In this document: positions 1 through 7,709 of the stretch, piece after piece | How positions within the stretch are numbered: the first letter of the stretch is position 1 | Layout: every line of letters starts with the position of its first letter | Assembly: GCA_025965395.1 (NCBI GenBank) | Contig: JAOPXA010000294.1 | Span: 1 to 14,044, forward strand | Direction: 5' to 3' | DNA length: 14,044 bases | Origin: Nocardioidaceae bacterium | GTDB taxonomy: Bacteria; Actinomycetota; Actinomycetes; Propionibacteriales; Nocardioidaceae | Position numbers and translations under genes: made by a program | Notes under the pieces: generated by a model | Databases searched by the model: none | What the model saw: only the letters and a program-made list of their open reading frames with translations | What the model was told of the DNA's origin: nothing

Positions 1-76
1 CGTGTATCTCGTGACGTGCGTCTCAAATTGCGGGAAATGCACACATAAGTCCCCTAATCGTCTTACTCTTTCCCCT

Positions 77-628
77 ATGACGCAGATCACTCCTTGGAGC
101 CTGCGCCCCTCGGTTCGCAAGGCGGCCGGAGAGCGCGAGCAGACCGCACAGCTCGAGGAGCTGTGCGGTGACCAAGTGAGCCTCCTGCATCACTGCCCCG
201 GCAGCGAGCGGATCGGTGACATCGAGCACCTGGTCGTCGCTGCGTCCGGTATCTATCTCGTCGCCGTTCTCGACAACCGCCACGCCAAGATCTCCGTGCG
301 ACGAGGTGGTGGCGTCCTGGGCGCCCGCAGCGAGCAGTTGTTCGTCGGTGGCCGCAATCGGACCCCTCTCGTCGAGACACTCGAACGCCAAAAGGATGCC
401 GTCGAGATCGCGCTGCTCGACCTTCTCGACGTACCGATTCCCAAGGTGACCGTCGTGTTCTGCTTCCTCGATGCCGAGCTGCCGTTGTTCACTGACCTTG
501 CCGTACGGTTGCATCCGATCAGGGGTCCCCGCGGCGCTTCGAGGATCGTCCGACAGCCTGGAATGCTCACTGCCGAGCAACGCGACAGCATCCGCGGACA
601 CCTCTCGGAGCGACTCCCCAAGATCTGA
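77..628 (+). CDS. NERD-like (nuclease-related domain) protein, probably catalytically degenerate
   Basis: A 183-aa protein with no signal peptide or membrane segment. Residues about 44-140 follow the layout of actinobacterial NERD-domain proteins: a GDIEHLVV strand (47-54), SGIYLV (58-62), LFVGGRNRT (88-96), then a hydrophobic VTVVFCFLDAELPLF strand (124-138). Active NERD domains usually carry an IDHLVV-type Asp and a following (D/E)-x-K. Here the first reads IEHLVV and the second region reads VAVLDNRH, so the Asp and Lys are replaced and nuclease activity is doubtful. The ATG at 77 was chosen because the frame is open back to the window edge with no similarity there. No Shine-Dalgarno precedes it, but TACTCT at 64-69 lies at the right distance for a -10 box of a leaderless transcript. 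The family assignment is by eye from the motif order. A DNA-binding or scaffold role is possible. Confidence 0.6.
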   Translation: MTQITPWSLRPSVRKAAGEREQTAQLEELCGDQVSLLHHCPGSERIGDIEHLVVAASGIYLVAVLDNRHAKISVRRGGGVLGARSEQLFVGGRNRTPLVETLERQKDAVEIALLDLLDVPIPKVTVVFCFLDAELPLFTDLAVRLHPIRGPRGASRIVRQPGMLTAEQRDSIRGHLSERLPKI

Positions 629-712
629 TCCCCTCGGCCAGCCTGTCGCGCTTGCAAGCCAAACCGTTGGGCCGTCACAGTGGGAACGAGCATCAAGACC
701 GACGGAGGAACC

Positions 713-1285
713 ATGGGCAGGATCATCGTGACGGAATTCGTCTCACTCGACGGAGTCATGGAGGCACCGGGCGGTGAGCCTGGCTACCGCCACACAGCAT
801 GGACGACGTTGGTGCCGTACGTGCCGGAGTTCGGTGCTTTCAAGCTCGGCGAAGTGCTCGAGGCCGATGCCCATCTCCTTGGCCGCGTGACGTACGAGTC
901 GTTTGCAGGCGCCTGGCCGCATCGAGACGACCCCGACGGTTTCGCCAATCGGATGAACTCGATGAAGAAGTACGTCGTGACGTCCACGTTGACCTTTCTG
1001 AAGTGGAAGAACTCGCACATCGTGGCGGGCGATATTCCGGCAGAGCTGGCCAAGCTCAGGGATGCGGAGGGTGACCTGCTCGTCGCGGGCAGCCGGACGC
1101 TCGTGCATACGTTGTACGAGCACGACCTCGTCGACGAGTACCGACTCATGGTTTTCCCCGTGATCCTTGGCAGTGGACGCCGACTCTTCCCCGACGATGT
1201 CGAGCACAAGCGGACGCTCGAACTGGTGGATCTGAAGCAGTTCTCCAACGGCGTCACCGTGCACACGCTGCGCCCCACCAGTTGA
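713..1285 (+). CDS. Dihydrofolate reductase-like protein (RibD C-terminal domain family)
   Basis: A 190-aa single-domain cytosolic protein of the RibD_C/DHFR-like superfamily, whose members bind NADPH and act as reductases on pterin- or pyrimidine-like substrates. The diagnostic blocks are in order: SLDGVMEAPG near residue 12, LLGRVTYESFAGAWP near 58, KYVVTSTL near 85, LLVAGSRTL near 122, and DEYRLMVFPVILGSGRRLF near 140. The length is normal for the stand-alone YyaP/YwjB-like branch. The actual substrate is unknown and the family also contains proteins of unproven activity, so folate or riboflavin metabolism should not be assumed. The ATG at 713 has GGAGGA at 704-709 just upstream, which decides it over an in-frame extension from 680. 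It converges on the helicase ending at 1439. Confidence 0.85.
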   Translation: MGRIIVTEFVSLDGVMEAPGGEPGYRHTAWTTLVPYVPEFGAFKLGEVLEADAHLLGRVTYESFAGAWPHRDDPDGFANRMNSMKKYVVTSTLTFLKWKNSHIVAGDIPAELAKLRDAEGDLLVAGSRTLVHTLYEHDLVDEYRLMVFPVILGSGRRLFPDDVEHKRTLELVDLKQFSNGVTVHTLRPTS

Positions 1286-1290
1286 TCCAC

Positions 1291-1397
1291 TAGCCCCAGG
1301 CATCCCCACGATTCCCCACGATTTGGAGAGTAATACGCCGATCGAGCCCCTTCGATACGCCCCTTTCTATCCAAATCGTGGGGACGGCGAGGGGCTA
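1291..1397. repeat. Nested inverted repeat between convergent genes, possible bidirectional terminator
   Basis: The arms TCCCCACGATTTGGA (1313-1327) and TCCAAATCGTGGGGA (1370-1384) are perfectly complementary over 15 bp around a 42-nt loop. The loop holds a small ATCGA/TCGAT stem. An outer TAGCCCC (1291-1297) pairs with GGGGCTA (1391-1397). TCCCCACGAT is also tandemly repeated at 1303-1312 and 1313-1322. The site sits between the stop codons of two convergent genes, which favours a transcription-end role. There is no clear T tract and the loop is long, so a protein-binding site or small mobile-element remnant are alternatives. Confidence 0.65.
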
Positions 1398-1438
1398 TGG
1401 ACCATCATGCGAGATGAGGCGACGCGGGGTAGCGAGCA

Positions 1439-4027
1439 CTAGTCGCGGCGCAGGCGCACCAACGCCGCGAGATCCGCGTCGGACAGCTCGGTGAGGGCCG
1501 CCTCGCCCCCGTTGACGACCGCATCGGCGAGCGAGCGCTTCGACGCGATGAGCTCCGCGATGCTTTCCTCGATCGTGCCGGCGCTGATGAGCCGGTGCAC
1601 CTGCACGGGCTTGGTCTGCCCGATGCGGTGCGCGCGGTCGGTGGCTTGGTCCTCGACGGCGGGGTTCCACCAGCGGTCGAAGTGGATGACGTGGTCGGCC
1701 TTGGTCAGGTTGAGACCGACGCCGGCGGCCTTGAGGGACAGGATGAAGACCGGCACCTCGCCGCCCTGGAAGCGGTTGACCATCACCTCGCGGTTGTTGA
1801 CCGTGGTGCCGCCGTGCAGGAACATGTGACCGATCTTGCGCTCCGCGAGGTGCCGCGCGATGAGCCGGCCCATCTGCGCGTACTGCGTGAAGACCAAGAT
1901 CGCACCACCCTCGGCGACGATCTCCTCGACCAGCTCGTCGAACACCAAGAACTTGCCCGAGCGCCCCGTCAACCGGCTGGTCGGCTGGCGCAGGAACTGC
2001 GCGGGATGGTTGCAGATCTGCTTGAGCTGCGTCAGGAGCTTGACCACGAGACCACGTCGCCGGATGCCCTCGGACGAGCGGATCTGCGTGAGCGTGTCAC
2101 GCACGACGGCCTCATACAGCCCGACTTGCTCGCGCGTCAGGTGCACCGAGTGGTCGGTCTCGATCTTGGGCGGCAGCTCGGGCGCAATACCGGGGTCGGA
2201 CTTGCGGCGGCGCAGCACGAACGGCCGGATCAGCTGCGACAACTGAGTCGCGCGCGCGTCGTCGCGATGACCCTCGATCGGCCGCGACCACTGACGGCGG
2301 AACTCCTCGTGCGAGCCCAACAGGCCCGGGGTCGTCCAGTCGAGAATTGCCCACAGCTCCGAGAGGTTGTTCTCGACCGGGGTTCCGGTCAGCGCCAGAC
2401 GCGTCTCGGCGCGGATGCCGCGCAGTGCCTGCGAGGTGCGTGATCGTGGATTCTTGACGTTCTGAGCCTCGTCAGCCACCACCAGGCCCCAACCGGACTC
2501 GTGGGCGGCGAGAGCTTCTGAATCGGCGCGCATCGTGGCGTATGTCGTGAGCACGAAGCCATCCTTGACACCATCAAGCGAGCGGCCGGCGCCGTGATAG
2601 CGCCGGACGTGGGTGCCGGGCGCAAAACGTATGATTTCGCGCTCCCAGTTGCCGAGCACCGACGCGGGGCAGACCACCAGCGTGGGGCCCGTGGTTTCCG
2701 TCGTGCGATGGAGGTGGAGCGCGATCAGCATGACCGTCTTGCCAAGGCCCATGTCATCGGCCAGCACGCCACCGAGACCTAGGTCGACCAGCTGGGTCAT
2801 CCAGCGCAATCCCTGCAGCTGGTAGTCGCGCAGCTGCCCGGCAAGCTCGGGCGGTTGCACGGCGGGCACGATGTCGCGATCCTGCACGGCCAGACGCAGG
2901 CGCAGGTCCTCGAGCCAGCCGACTGTGTCGACCGCGGTGGCAAGACCATCGACCACGAGCGTGCCGGACGCGGCCACGCGAAGCGCCTCAGCCGGAGTGA
3001 CCATCCGCGAAGCGCGCTCGCGGATGCGCATCAGCTTGGCCGGATCAATGAAGACCCATTGGTCGCGCAGCAGCAGGAGGCCGTGTTGGGATTCGGTCAA
3101 CTCGTCGAGCTCTTGCTGCGTCAGCGTCGAGTCACCAAGTGCCACACTCCAGTCGAACGTGAAGAGCTGGTCGGACGCGAAGGCCTTGGGGCGATCCGAC
3201 CCAGGCGCCTCGATGCGACTGACGACGGGCTTGGCGGTGAGCTCCCGGACGAGGTCCTCGGGCCACTGGATCTCGACGCGATTGACGATCAGCGTGGTCA
3301 TGACGTCGTGATCGCCGAGCAGGGCAAGCTCGTCAGCTGTCACCTGCACCGCGTCGTTGGTGGTGTCGGCAAGCAGACGGCTCGCTGGCGGCCATACGCT
3401 CTGGATCTGCGCGAGCATCTTGGTCGTGGATTCCTTGCCGGACTCACCGAAGTAGTGGTTGTCGCGGGTCCACAGCTCGGAGGTCCTGACCGACCCCCAC
3501 GAGCTGTCCAGCTGGCGAATCGACAGCGCGACGGTGGCGATCAGGTTGCCTGCAGCCTCGTCGTCGAACTCGACCGACAAGGCGAACTTGAAGGTCTTCT
3601 TGGTCTCGTGTGGGGCAACTCGTGGCGCGACGTATGAGTTGCGCTGCGGCGTCGTGGCTGCCAGGGGAGCATCCACTGCCAGCGCCTTCAGGAATGCGTT
3701 GACCTTGCGCTGCGCTTCGCCGGCGTTGCCAGGGATAGAGGTGGTCGCGCGCTCAAGCTGCATCAGCTCGGAGGTGTCGGGGGAGGCAAGATTTCCCCGC
3801 GCCATCATTCTGAGAGCCACCAGCGCGGGTGCGGCCCACGCGCGCACCGATGCGTCCGCGGACAGCGCGCGAATGCCTTGGCTCAGGGCGCCGATCGACT
3901 CGCTGGCCGTGGCGCGGTGCTCGCCGTCGGGGGTCTGGAACACGAATCGCGAATCATTCGGGTCGTCAGCCGCCTCGAAATCAACCGGGTAGCGCAAAAG
4001 CTGGCGCAAATCCGGTGAAGTGGGCAT
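1439..4027 (-). CDS. SNF2-family ATP-dependent helicase/translocase, paralogue 1
   Basis: An 862-aa Swi2/Snf2-type dsDNA translocase. Residues 1-395 form an N-terminal region of the kind found in bacterial SNF2 proteins, with a DQWVFIDPAKL block near 322. The motor follows: LRDYQLQGLRWM (399-410), Walker A DDMGLGKT (424-431), motif II DEAQ (519-522), LTGTPVENNLSELW (546-559), FVLRRRKSD (603-611), VFTQY (712-716), and motif VI DQATDRAHRIGQT (793-805). It is probably cytosolic and acts on DNA-protein complexes; no nuclease domain is seen. The ATG at 4027 matches the start of the second paralogue (PDLRQLLRYPVDFE versus ADLRFLARYPVDFE). GGAGGG abuts that start at an unusually short spacing, so 4045 (ATG) or 4066 (GTG) remain possible. 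Family assignment is firm. Biological role is not shown: repair, RNA-polymerase recycling and defence are all precedented for the superfamily. Confidence 0.93.
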   Translation of the reverse strand: MPTSPDLRQLLRYPVDFEAADDPNDSRFVFQTPDGEHRATASESIGALSQGIRALSADASVRAWAAPALVALRMMARGNLASPDTSELMQLERATTSIPGNAGEAQRKVNAFLKALAVDAPLAATTPQRNSYVAPRVAPHETKKTFKFALSVEFDDEAAGNLIATVALSIRQLDSSWGSVRTSELWTRDNHYFGESGKESTTKMLAQIQSVWPPASRLLADTTNDAVQVTADELALLGDHDVMTTLIVNRVEIQWPEDLVRELTAKPVVSRIEAPGSDRPKAFASDQLFTFDWSVALGDSTLTQQELDELTESQHGLLLLRDQWVFIDPAKLMRIRERASRMVTPAEALRVAASGTLVVDGLATAVDTVGWLEDLRLRLAVQDRDIVPAVQPPELAGQLRDYQLQGLRWMTQLVDLGLGGVLADDMGLGKTVMLIALHLHRTTETTGPTLVVCPASVLGNWEREIIRFAPGTHVRRYHGAGRSLDGVKDGFVLTTYATMRADSEALAAHESGWGLVVADEAQNVKNPRSRTSQALRGIRAETRLALTGTPVENNLSELWAILDWTTPGLLGSHEEFRRQWSRPIEGHRDDARATQLSQLIRPFVLRRRKSDPGIAPELPPKIETDHSVHLTREQVGLYEAVVRDTLTQIRSSEGIRRRGLVVKLLTQLKQICNHPAQFLRQPTSRLTGRSGKFLVFDELVEEIVAEGGAILVFTQYAQMGRLIARHLAERKIGHMFLHGGTTVNNREVMVNRFQGGEVPVFILSLKAAGVGLNLTKADHVIHFDRWWNPAVEDQATDRAHRIGQTKPVQVHRLISAGTIEESIAELIASKRSLADAVVNGGEAALTELSDADLAALVRLRRD

Positions 4028-4156
4028 CCCTCCATGATGACTCATGCCCCCGGGGACCGAGTGCACCGGTCTGCATTTCGTCCGCGATGAGCACTCCGTA
4101 TGCCGGTGGTACAGCGACTTTCCTGGTTGTCAGAGCCTCCCGCAATGCTGGAAAAC

Positions 4157-4588
4157 ATGACAACCAACTTCGCCTATCACCAGATGTTCGACTCTTTTCT
4201 CGCCGAGGTCAGCCTCGGCCGCCAGCGTGTCACGCGCCAGCGCTATCAGCGCGTGTTCACCCACCTCGACCTGTTCCTCGATCACGTCGATGTCACCCCC
4301 CATCTCGGCACCCATCCAGCCGCCTTGCTCAGCGCCGAACGCGAATTCGATTCGGCGGGGGCGTTCCAACGCGTGTTCGGGCCGTTTGAGCTGATGTGCT
4401 GCCTTCCCGGATTCATTGAGCCGCCGTGGCTCCTGCCCGGTGCGCAGGAGGCACGCGTCCAGGTCAGCCTGACCGGTCGACTCTTGGCGTGGTTGCGGAC
4501 GAACGGCTACGTGGATGTGCACATCGACAGCTGCGCCTACCTCGAGACCAAGTCCATCATCGACCGGGCTCGGCGCGCGTTGCCGTGA
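4157..4588 (+). CDS. Hypothetical protein, 143 aa
   Basis: I do not recognise this protein. It is divergent from SNF2 paralogue 1 and begins MTTNFAYHQMFDSFL. ATG 4157 has a weak GGAAA upstream, and ATG 4145 is an alternative that adds four residues. There is no signal peptide or transmembrane helix. The N-terminal half is helical with an RQRVTRQRYQRVFTHLDLFLD segment (about 22-42) that faintly recalls the helical core-binding domain of tyrosine recombinases. No catalytic Arg-His-Arg-Tyr domain follows, so I do not call it an integrase. The C-terminal half is mixed, with SLTGRLLAWLRTNGYVDVHIDS near 104-125. Codon use and GC match the neighbours and the frame is open throughout. It is followed after 103 bp by the dehydrogenase gene on the same strand. 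Confidence 0.6.
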   Translation: MTTNFAYHQMFDSFLAEVSLGRQRVTRQRYQRVFTHLDLFLDHVDVTPHLGTHPAALLSAEREFDSAGAFQRVFGPFELMCCLPGFIEPPWLLPGAQEARVQVSLTGRLLAWLRTNGYVDVHIDSCAYLETKSIIDRARRALP

Positions 4589-4691
4589 TGACGTCTCCGG
4601 GCCGTGCGCCCGCGTCGCGTATGCCAAAGCTGTCCGTGTGGGTGCGTGTCGATGCGCCTGTGGGTTTGCCCCTAAGAGGGACGATAGAGGC

Positions 4692-5831
4692 ATGGTCGAT
4701 CGACGGGTTTTGCTCTCCGGCGCCGCTGCGATGGGCGTCGTCGGACTGGTCGGCTGTGGCAAGGATTCCCAAGGCAAGGATTCCAAGGCAACGCCCACGC
4801 CGTCGACTTCCGCGTCTTCCGCGAGTCCGTCCGCGACCGCCCCCTCGACAACGCCGTCCACGCAGGCACCGGTGTCTCCTCGCGTTGCCTCGGAGATCGC
4901 GACGGGGCTCGACGTGCCGTGGGGGATGCTGTTTCTCGCTTCCGGTGACGCGCTTGTCTCGGAGCGCAATACGGCGCGCGTCCTGCGCATCACGCCCGAG
5001 GGCGATGTCACGCGTGTGGGCAAGGTGGCCGGTGTCGTCCCTCCTGGCAGTGGGGGAGAGGGCGGCCTCCTCGGCATCGCCTTCCCGCCGGGGGACGAGA
5101 CCACCTTGTTCGCCTACATCACGACCGCTCGCGACAACAGGGTCGTGACGATGTCGTTCGATGGCACCTCGCTCGGCCGCTCGCGCGCCGTGGTGACGGG
5201 CATACCGACGAGCACCCATCACCACGGCGGGCGTCTCCTGTTTGCCGACGATGGCAACCTCTTCATTTCCACCGGAGACGCCGAGCGGTCGAACCTAGCT
5301 CAAGACAAAGATTCGCTGGCGGGCAAGATCCTGCGTGTCGACCAGTTCGGCGACGCAGCCAAGGGCAATCCGTTTGGCAACCGCACGTGGTCGTACGGTC
5401 ATCGCAACGTCGAAGGCTTTGCATTCGACGCCGAGGGTCGGTTGTGGGCCACCGAGTTCGGCAACAAGGCCGCAGACGAGCTCAACCTCATCCAAGCAGG
5501 CAAGAACTACGGGTGGCCGCGCGTCGAGGGCAGGTCTGATTCCTACACCAATCCCAAGGCGACGTGGCTGACGAGTGATTGTTCGCCAGCCGGGTTGGCG
5601 ATCACCAAGTCCACCGCCTTTCTGGGTGCGCTGCAGGGTCGCTGCCTGTTCGGCGTGCCTCTCGACGGCACCAATGCGGGCACGCCGGAAGCCTATTTTG
5701 CCGATGACTACGGTCGAATTCGCAGTGTGACGGTCGCGCCAGACGGTGCCCTGTGGGTCACCACGAGCAACACAGACGGCCGCACATCACCCTCTTCTGG
5801 CGATGATCGGATCCTCAGGGTGACCGTATGA
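4692..5831 (+). CDS. PQQ-dependent sugar dehydrogenase family lipoprotein (glucose/sorbosone dehydrogenase-like)
   Basis: A 379-aa exported protein. The N terminus MVDRRVLLSG has paired arginines and a hydrophobic stretch ending in the lipobox LVGC with Cys22, so it is likely lipid-anchored outside the membrane, possibly by the Tat route. A Ser/Thr/Pro/Ala linker (about 33-62) leads to a six-bladed beta-propeller. Family blocks are GLDVPWGMLFL (72-82), GGLLGIAF (124-131), HHHGGRLLFADDGNLFISTGD (176-196), GKILRVD (211-217), YGHRNVEGFAFD (235-246) and ELNLIQAGKNYGWP (263-276). Family members oxidise aldose sugars using PQQ, yet many actinobacterial homologues have no demonstrated substrate or cofactor. 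No PQQ synthesis genes are in the window. The ATG at 4692 was chosen because it places the signal peptide correctly. AGAGG at 4686-4690 is close to it. Confidence 0.88.
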   Translation: MVDRRVLLSGAAAMGVVGLVGCGKDSQGKDSKATPTPSTSASSASPSATAPSTTPSTQAPVSPRVASEIATGLDVPWGMLFLASGDALVSERNTARVLRITPEGDVTRVGKVAGVVPPGSGGEGGLLGIAFPPGDETTLFAYITTARDNRVVTMSFDGTSLGRSRAVVTGIPTSTHHHGGRLLFADDGNLFISTGDAERSNLAQDKDSLAGKILRVDQFGDAAKGNPFGNRTWSYGHRNVEGFAFDAEGRLWATEFGNKAADELNLIQAGKNYGWPRVEGRSDSYTNPKATWLTSDCSPAGLAITKSTAFLGALQGRCLFGVPLDGTNAGTPEAYFADDYGRIRSVTVAPDGALWVTTSNTDGRTSPSSGDDRILRVTV

Positions 5832-5874
5832 GCGAGCGTTTAGCACATTCATCACCCAAAACCGCGTCATTAAC

Positions 5875-5893
5875 GTCGGGTGTCCGACTCTCT
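5875..5893 (+). terminator. Weak hairpin after the dehydrogenase gene
   Basis: GTCGG (5875-5879) and CCGAC (5884-5888) form a five-pair stem with a GTGT loop, followed by a pyrimidine run TCTCT. It lies 44 bp after the dehydrogenase stop codon. The stem is short and the T content low, so an intrinsic terminator is only a possibility. It could also be part of the leader of the next gene. Confidence 0.25.
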
Positions 5894-5957
5894 CTAGGTG
5901 AAGGACCGCTCACGCTGCTGCGGCAGGGGACGCGGCGCGACGCACAGCCAGGGAGTC

Positions 5958-7694
5958 ATGCTCGTGAAATATGAAAAGCCAGTGTGGGAGTTGATGGGCG
6001 ACTGCGCCCTCGACCTGCCCCGACGTTTCCGGTTCAACCACGTCCGCAATTGGTTTGACAGCCACTACCCCAACATCGACGACGGCACGCTCCGGGTGCA
6101 CCTGATCGGTCTCACCGAGACGTCCAACAATGCTTCGCCCTTCCTTGCGACCAAGACGCCGCTCTTCCGTCGCGTCGGGCACGGTCAGTACGAAGTGATC
6201 GCCAAGGCCGAGGCTGAAGAGCCGGCCGCACGCCCCACGGCCCGCATGGCCAACCCGACCGCTGCGCCGACTCCTGTCACGGGTGCCGCGAGCAAAGCAC
6301 CTGCCAAGGCTCCTGCCGCCAAAGCACCCGCGTCCAAGGCTCCTGCCAAGCCCGCCCGCATCAGCGTCTCGGCTTCGCCGAGCAACCGCCGACCCGTGAT
6401 GCCCCCGATCGAAGCTCCTGGCATCGAGACCTCTACGCCCGCTGCAGTCGTTTCTCCCGTCGAACCGCCCAGCGCGGCAGAAGTGGCACCAGAGCCGGTC
6501 GAGGTCCTCGCTGAAGAGGCCTACGTCGAGGATTCCGACGCCGAGGAGACGTACGTCGAAGAATTTGGCAACCTAGATGACATCGAGGAACAAGAAGAGC
6601 TAGCCGAGGCACCGATGGCGCCGGAGTGGGCCCAGCCCGTACGTCGTCGTCCCGTCGATGCGCTCTTCGAGCCGCGCATGGATGCGACAAGCAAGCGCGC
6701 GGCTGTTGCCCTGGGCACAACCGATGTCGTGCTGATCGCCGAGTCCACCGCCCAGCAGACGAACAACGCTGCCGCGCGCACCATGTACGTGTCCGAAGAC
6801 TTCGAGCGCAGCCGTGCCTACGCCGAGTCCACCGGCAAGCCGTGGTTCGTCATGACGACCGCCCACGGTCTCGTGGCGCCCACCGATTGGCTGTCGCCGA
6901 GCAAGGCCGAGCTTCTTCAGACGACCTCGGACTACCGCTCAGCCTGGGGTGTCTGGGTGGTTGCCCAGCTGGCGCAAGCGCTCGACGATGTCGCCGGCAA
7001 GTCGATCGAGATCATTGCTCCGAGCGAGTACGTCGACTCGGTCCGTGCGCTGTTCGAGGCACGTGGCGCCCTCGTCACCGAACCACGTTTGAGCGAGGAC
7101 GACCTCGGTCATGGCAACAACGTCTTCAAGCTGACCAACGCCGAGCCCACCAACGACATCAGCGATGTTATCGCCGACGTGACGTCGCTCCTGGGCAACA
7201 AGCTCGCTCCGGTGCCGGTGCGTTCGCTCGGCAAGCTGCCCAAGAAGCCAGGCCTCTACAGCTGGTGGGTTGACGAGGCGGGTGCCCAGGCGTTGAGTGA
7301 CGGCCTTGGCCACAAGGTTAGTCCTGGTCTCATCTACGCCGGCCAGGCCGGCGGCACTCACTGGCCCTCGGGCACCGCTTCGTCCCAGACGCTGCGGTCG
7401 CGGGTTGGGCAGCAGCACCTGGCGGGTTCGGTGCATGACTCGGTCTTCCGGCTGTCGATCGCCAGCATCCTTCGTCGCCCGCTGCGGTTGCGCTCGACCG
7501 AGGATCCCCGCATCACTGAGTGGATGCAGGATCACCTCTCGGTGGTGGTGTGCGCAGTCGACGACGTCGACAACCTCAATCGGATCAAGCTCGGCATGCT
7601 CGATCAGCTCGATCCGCCGCTCAACCTCGATCAGCGTGAGTCCACCGGCATCCGCATCATGCTGCGCGACATGCGTCGGAGCGCCCAGCCCTAA
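5958..7694 (+). CDS. Multidomain protein: DUF7669-like N-terminus, Lys-Ala-Pro tail, YaaA/DUF6884-like domain, GIY-YIG-like C-terminus
   Basis: A 578-aa protein with an unusual domain chain. Residues 4-81 (KPVWELM ... TLRVHLIGLT ... LFRRVGHGQYEV) resemble the DUF7669-type helical domain found beside restriction enzymes. Residues 113-133 are KAPA repeats like histone-H1 tails; 178-220 is strongly acidic. Residues 255-385 follow the YaaA/DUF6884 pattern (MYVSEDFERSRAYAE, WFVMTTAHGLVAPTDWLSP, SEYVDSVRALF), but the usual Cys-containing start motif is replaced by LIAEST. Residues 430-560 are GIY-YIG-like: PGLYSWW, LIYAGQAGGT, LRSRVGQQHL, FRLSIASIL, and DPPLNLD. The expected catalytic Glu appears to be Lys544, so cleavage is uncertain. 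It is probably cytosolic and DNA-associated. ATG 5958 has GGGAG only 2 nt upstream, while an in-frame GTG at 5964 has ideal spacing. It converges on SNF2 paralogue 2 with 11 bp between. Confidence 0.75.
   Translation: MLVKYEKPVWELMGDCALDLPRRFRFNHVRNWFDSHYPNIDDGTLRVHLIGLTETSNNASPFLATKTPLFRRVGHGQYEVIAKAEAEEPAARPTARMANPTAAPTPVTGAASKAPAKAPAAKAPASKAPAKPARISVSASPSNRRPVMPPIEAPGIETSTPAAVVSPVEPPSAAEVAPEPVEVLAEEAYVEDSDAEETYVEEFGNLDDIEEQEELAEAPMAPEWAQPVRRRPVDALFEPRMDATSKRAAVALGTTDVVLIAESTAQQTNNAAARTMYVSEDFERSRAYAESTGKPWFVMTTAHGLVAPTDWLSPSKAELLQTTSDYRSAWGVWVVAQLAQALDDVAGKSIEIIAPSEYVDSVRALFEARGALVTEPRLSEDDLGHGNNVFKLTNAEPTNDISDVIADVTSLLGNKLAPVPVRSLGKLPKKPGLYSWWVDEAGAQALSDGLGHKVSPGLIYAGQAGGTHWPSGTASSQTLRSRVGQQHLAGSVHDSVFRLSIASILRRPLRLRSTEDPRITEWMQDHLSVVVCAVDDVDNLNRIKLGMLDQLDPPLNLDQRESTGIRIMLRDMRRSAQP
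6291..6350 (+). repeat. Degenerate tandem repeat coding for KAPA motifs
   Basis: CCAAGGCTCCTGCC occurs at 6304-6317 and 6334-6347, and CAAAGCACC at 6293-6301 and 6320-6328, giving a 27-30 bp imperfect repeat. It encodes the KAPAKAPAAKAPASKAPAK tail of the multidomain protein. Such repeats can expand or contract and resemble the basic tails of bacterial histone-like proteins. Confidence 0.7.
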
Positions 7695-7699
7695 TCTCG

Positions 7700-7709
7700 C
7701 TAGCGCTAG
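7700..7709. repeat. CTAGCGCTAG palindrome at a convergent junction
   Basis: A perfect 10-bp palindrome holding the helicase stop codon, five bp after the stop of the multidomain gene. It contains two CTAG tetramers, which are usually scarce in bacterial DNA. No T tract is present, so a terminator is not supported. Confidence 0.4.

Noticed and set aside
2..76. Upstream extension of the NERD-like gene from a GTG at position 2
   Set aside because: The extra residues are Cys/Ser/Thr-rich with no family likeness, and a -10-like box precedes the ATG at 77.
1595..3637. Long forward-strand ORFs of 260-282 codons (1595-2443, 2855-3637)
   Set aside because: They lie antisense within SNF2 paralogue 1. 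Their Asp/Val/Leu/Arg-rich composition is typical of the mirror frame in high-GC genes, and no family motif is present.
4157..4588. Truncated tyrosine recombinase / integrase
   Set aside because: Only a vague helical resemblance in one segment. There are no catalytic residues, tRNA, attachment-site repeats or other mobile-element genes nearby.
5832..5957. Riboswitch in the leader of the multidomain gene
   Set aside because: GGTGAAGGACCGCTCACG looked suggestive, but I could not match it to the conserved core of any known riboswitch class.
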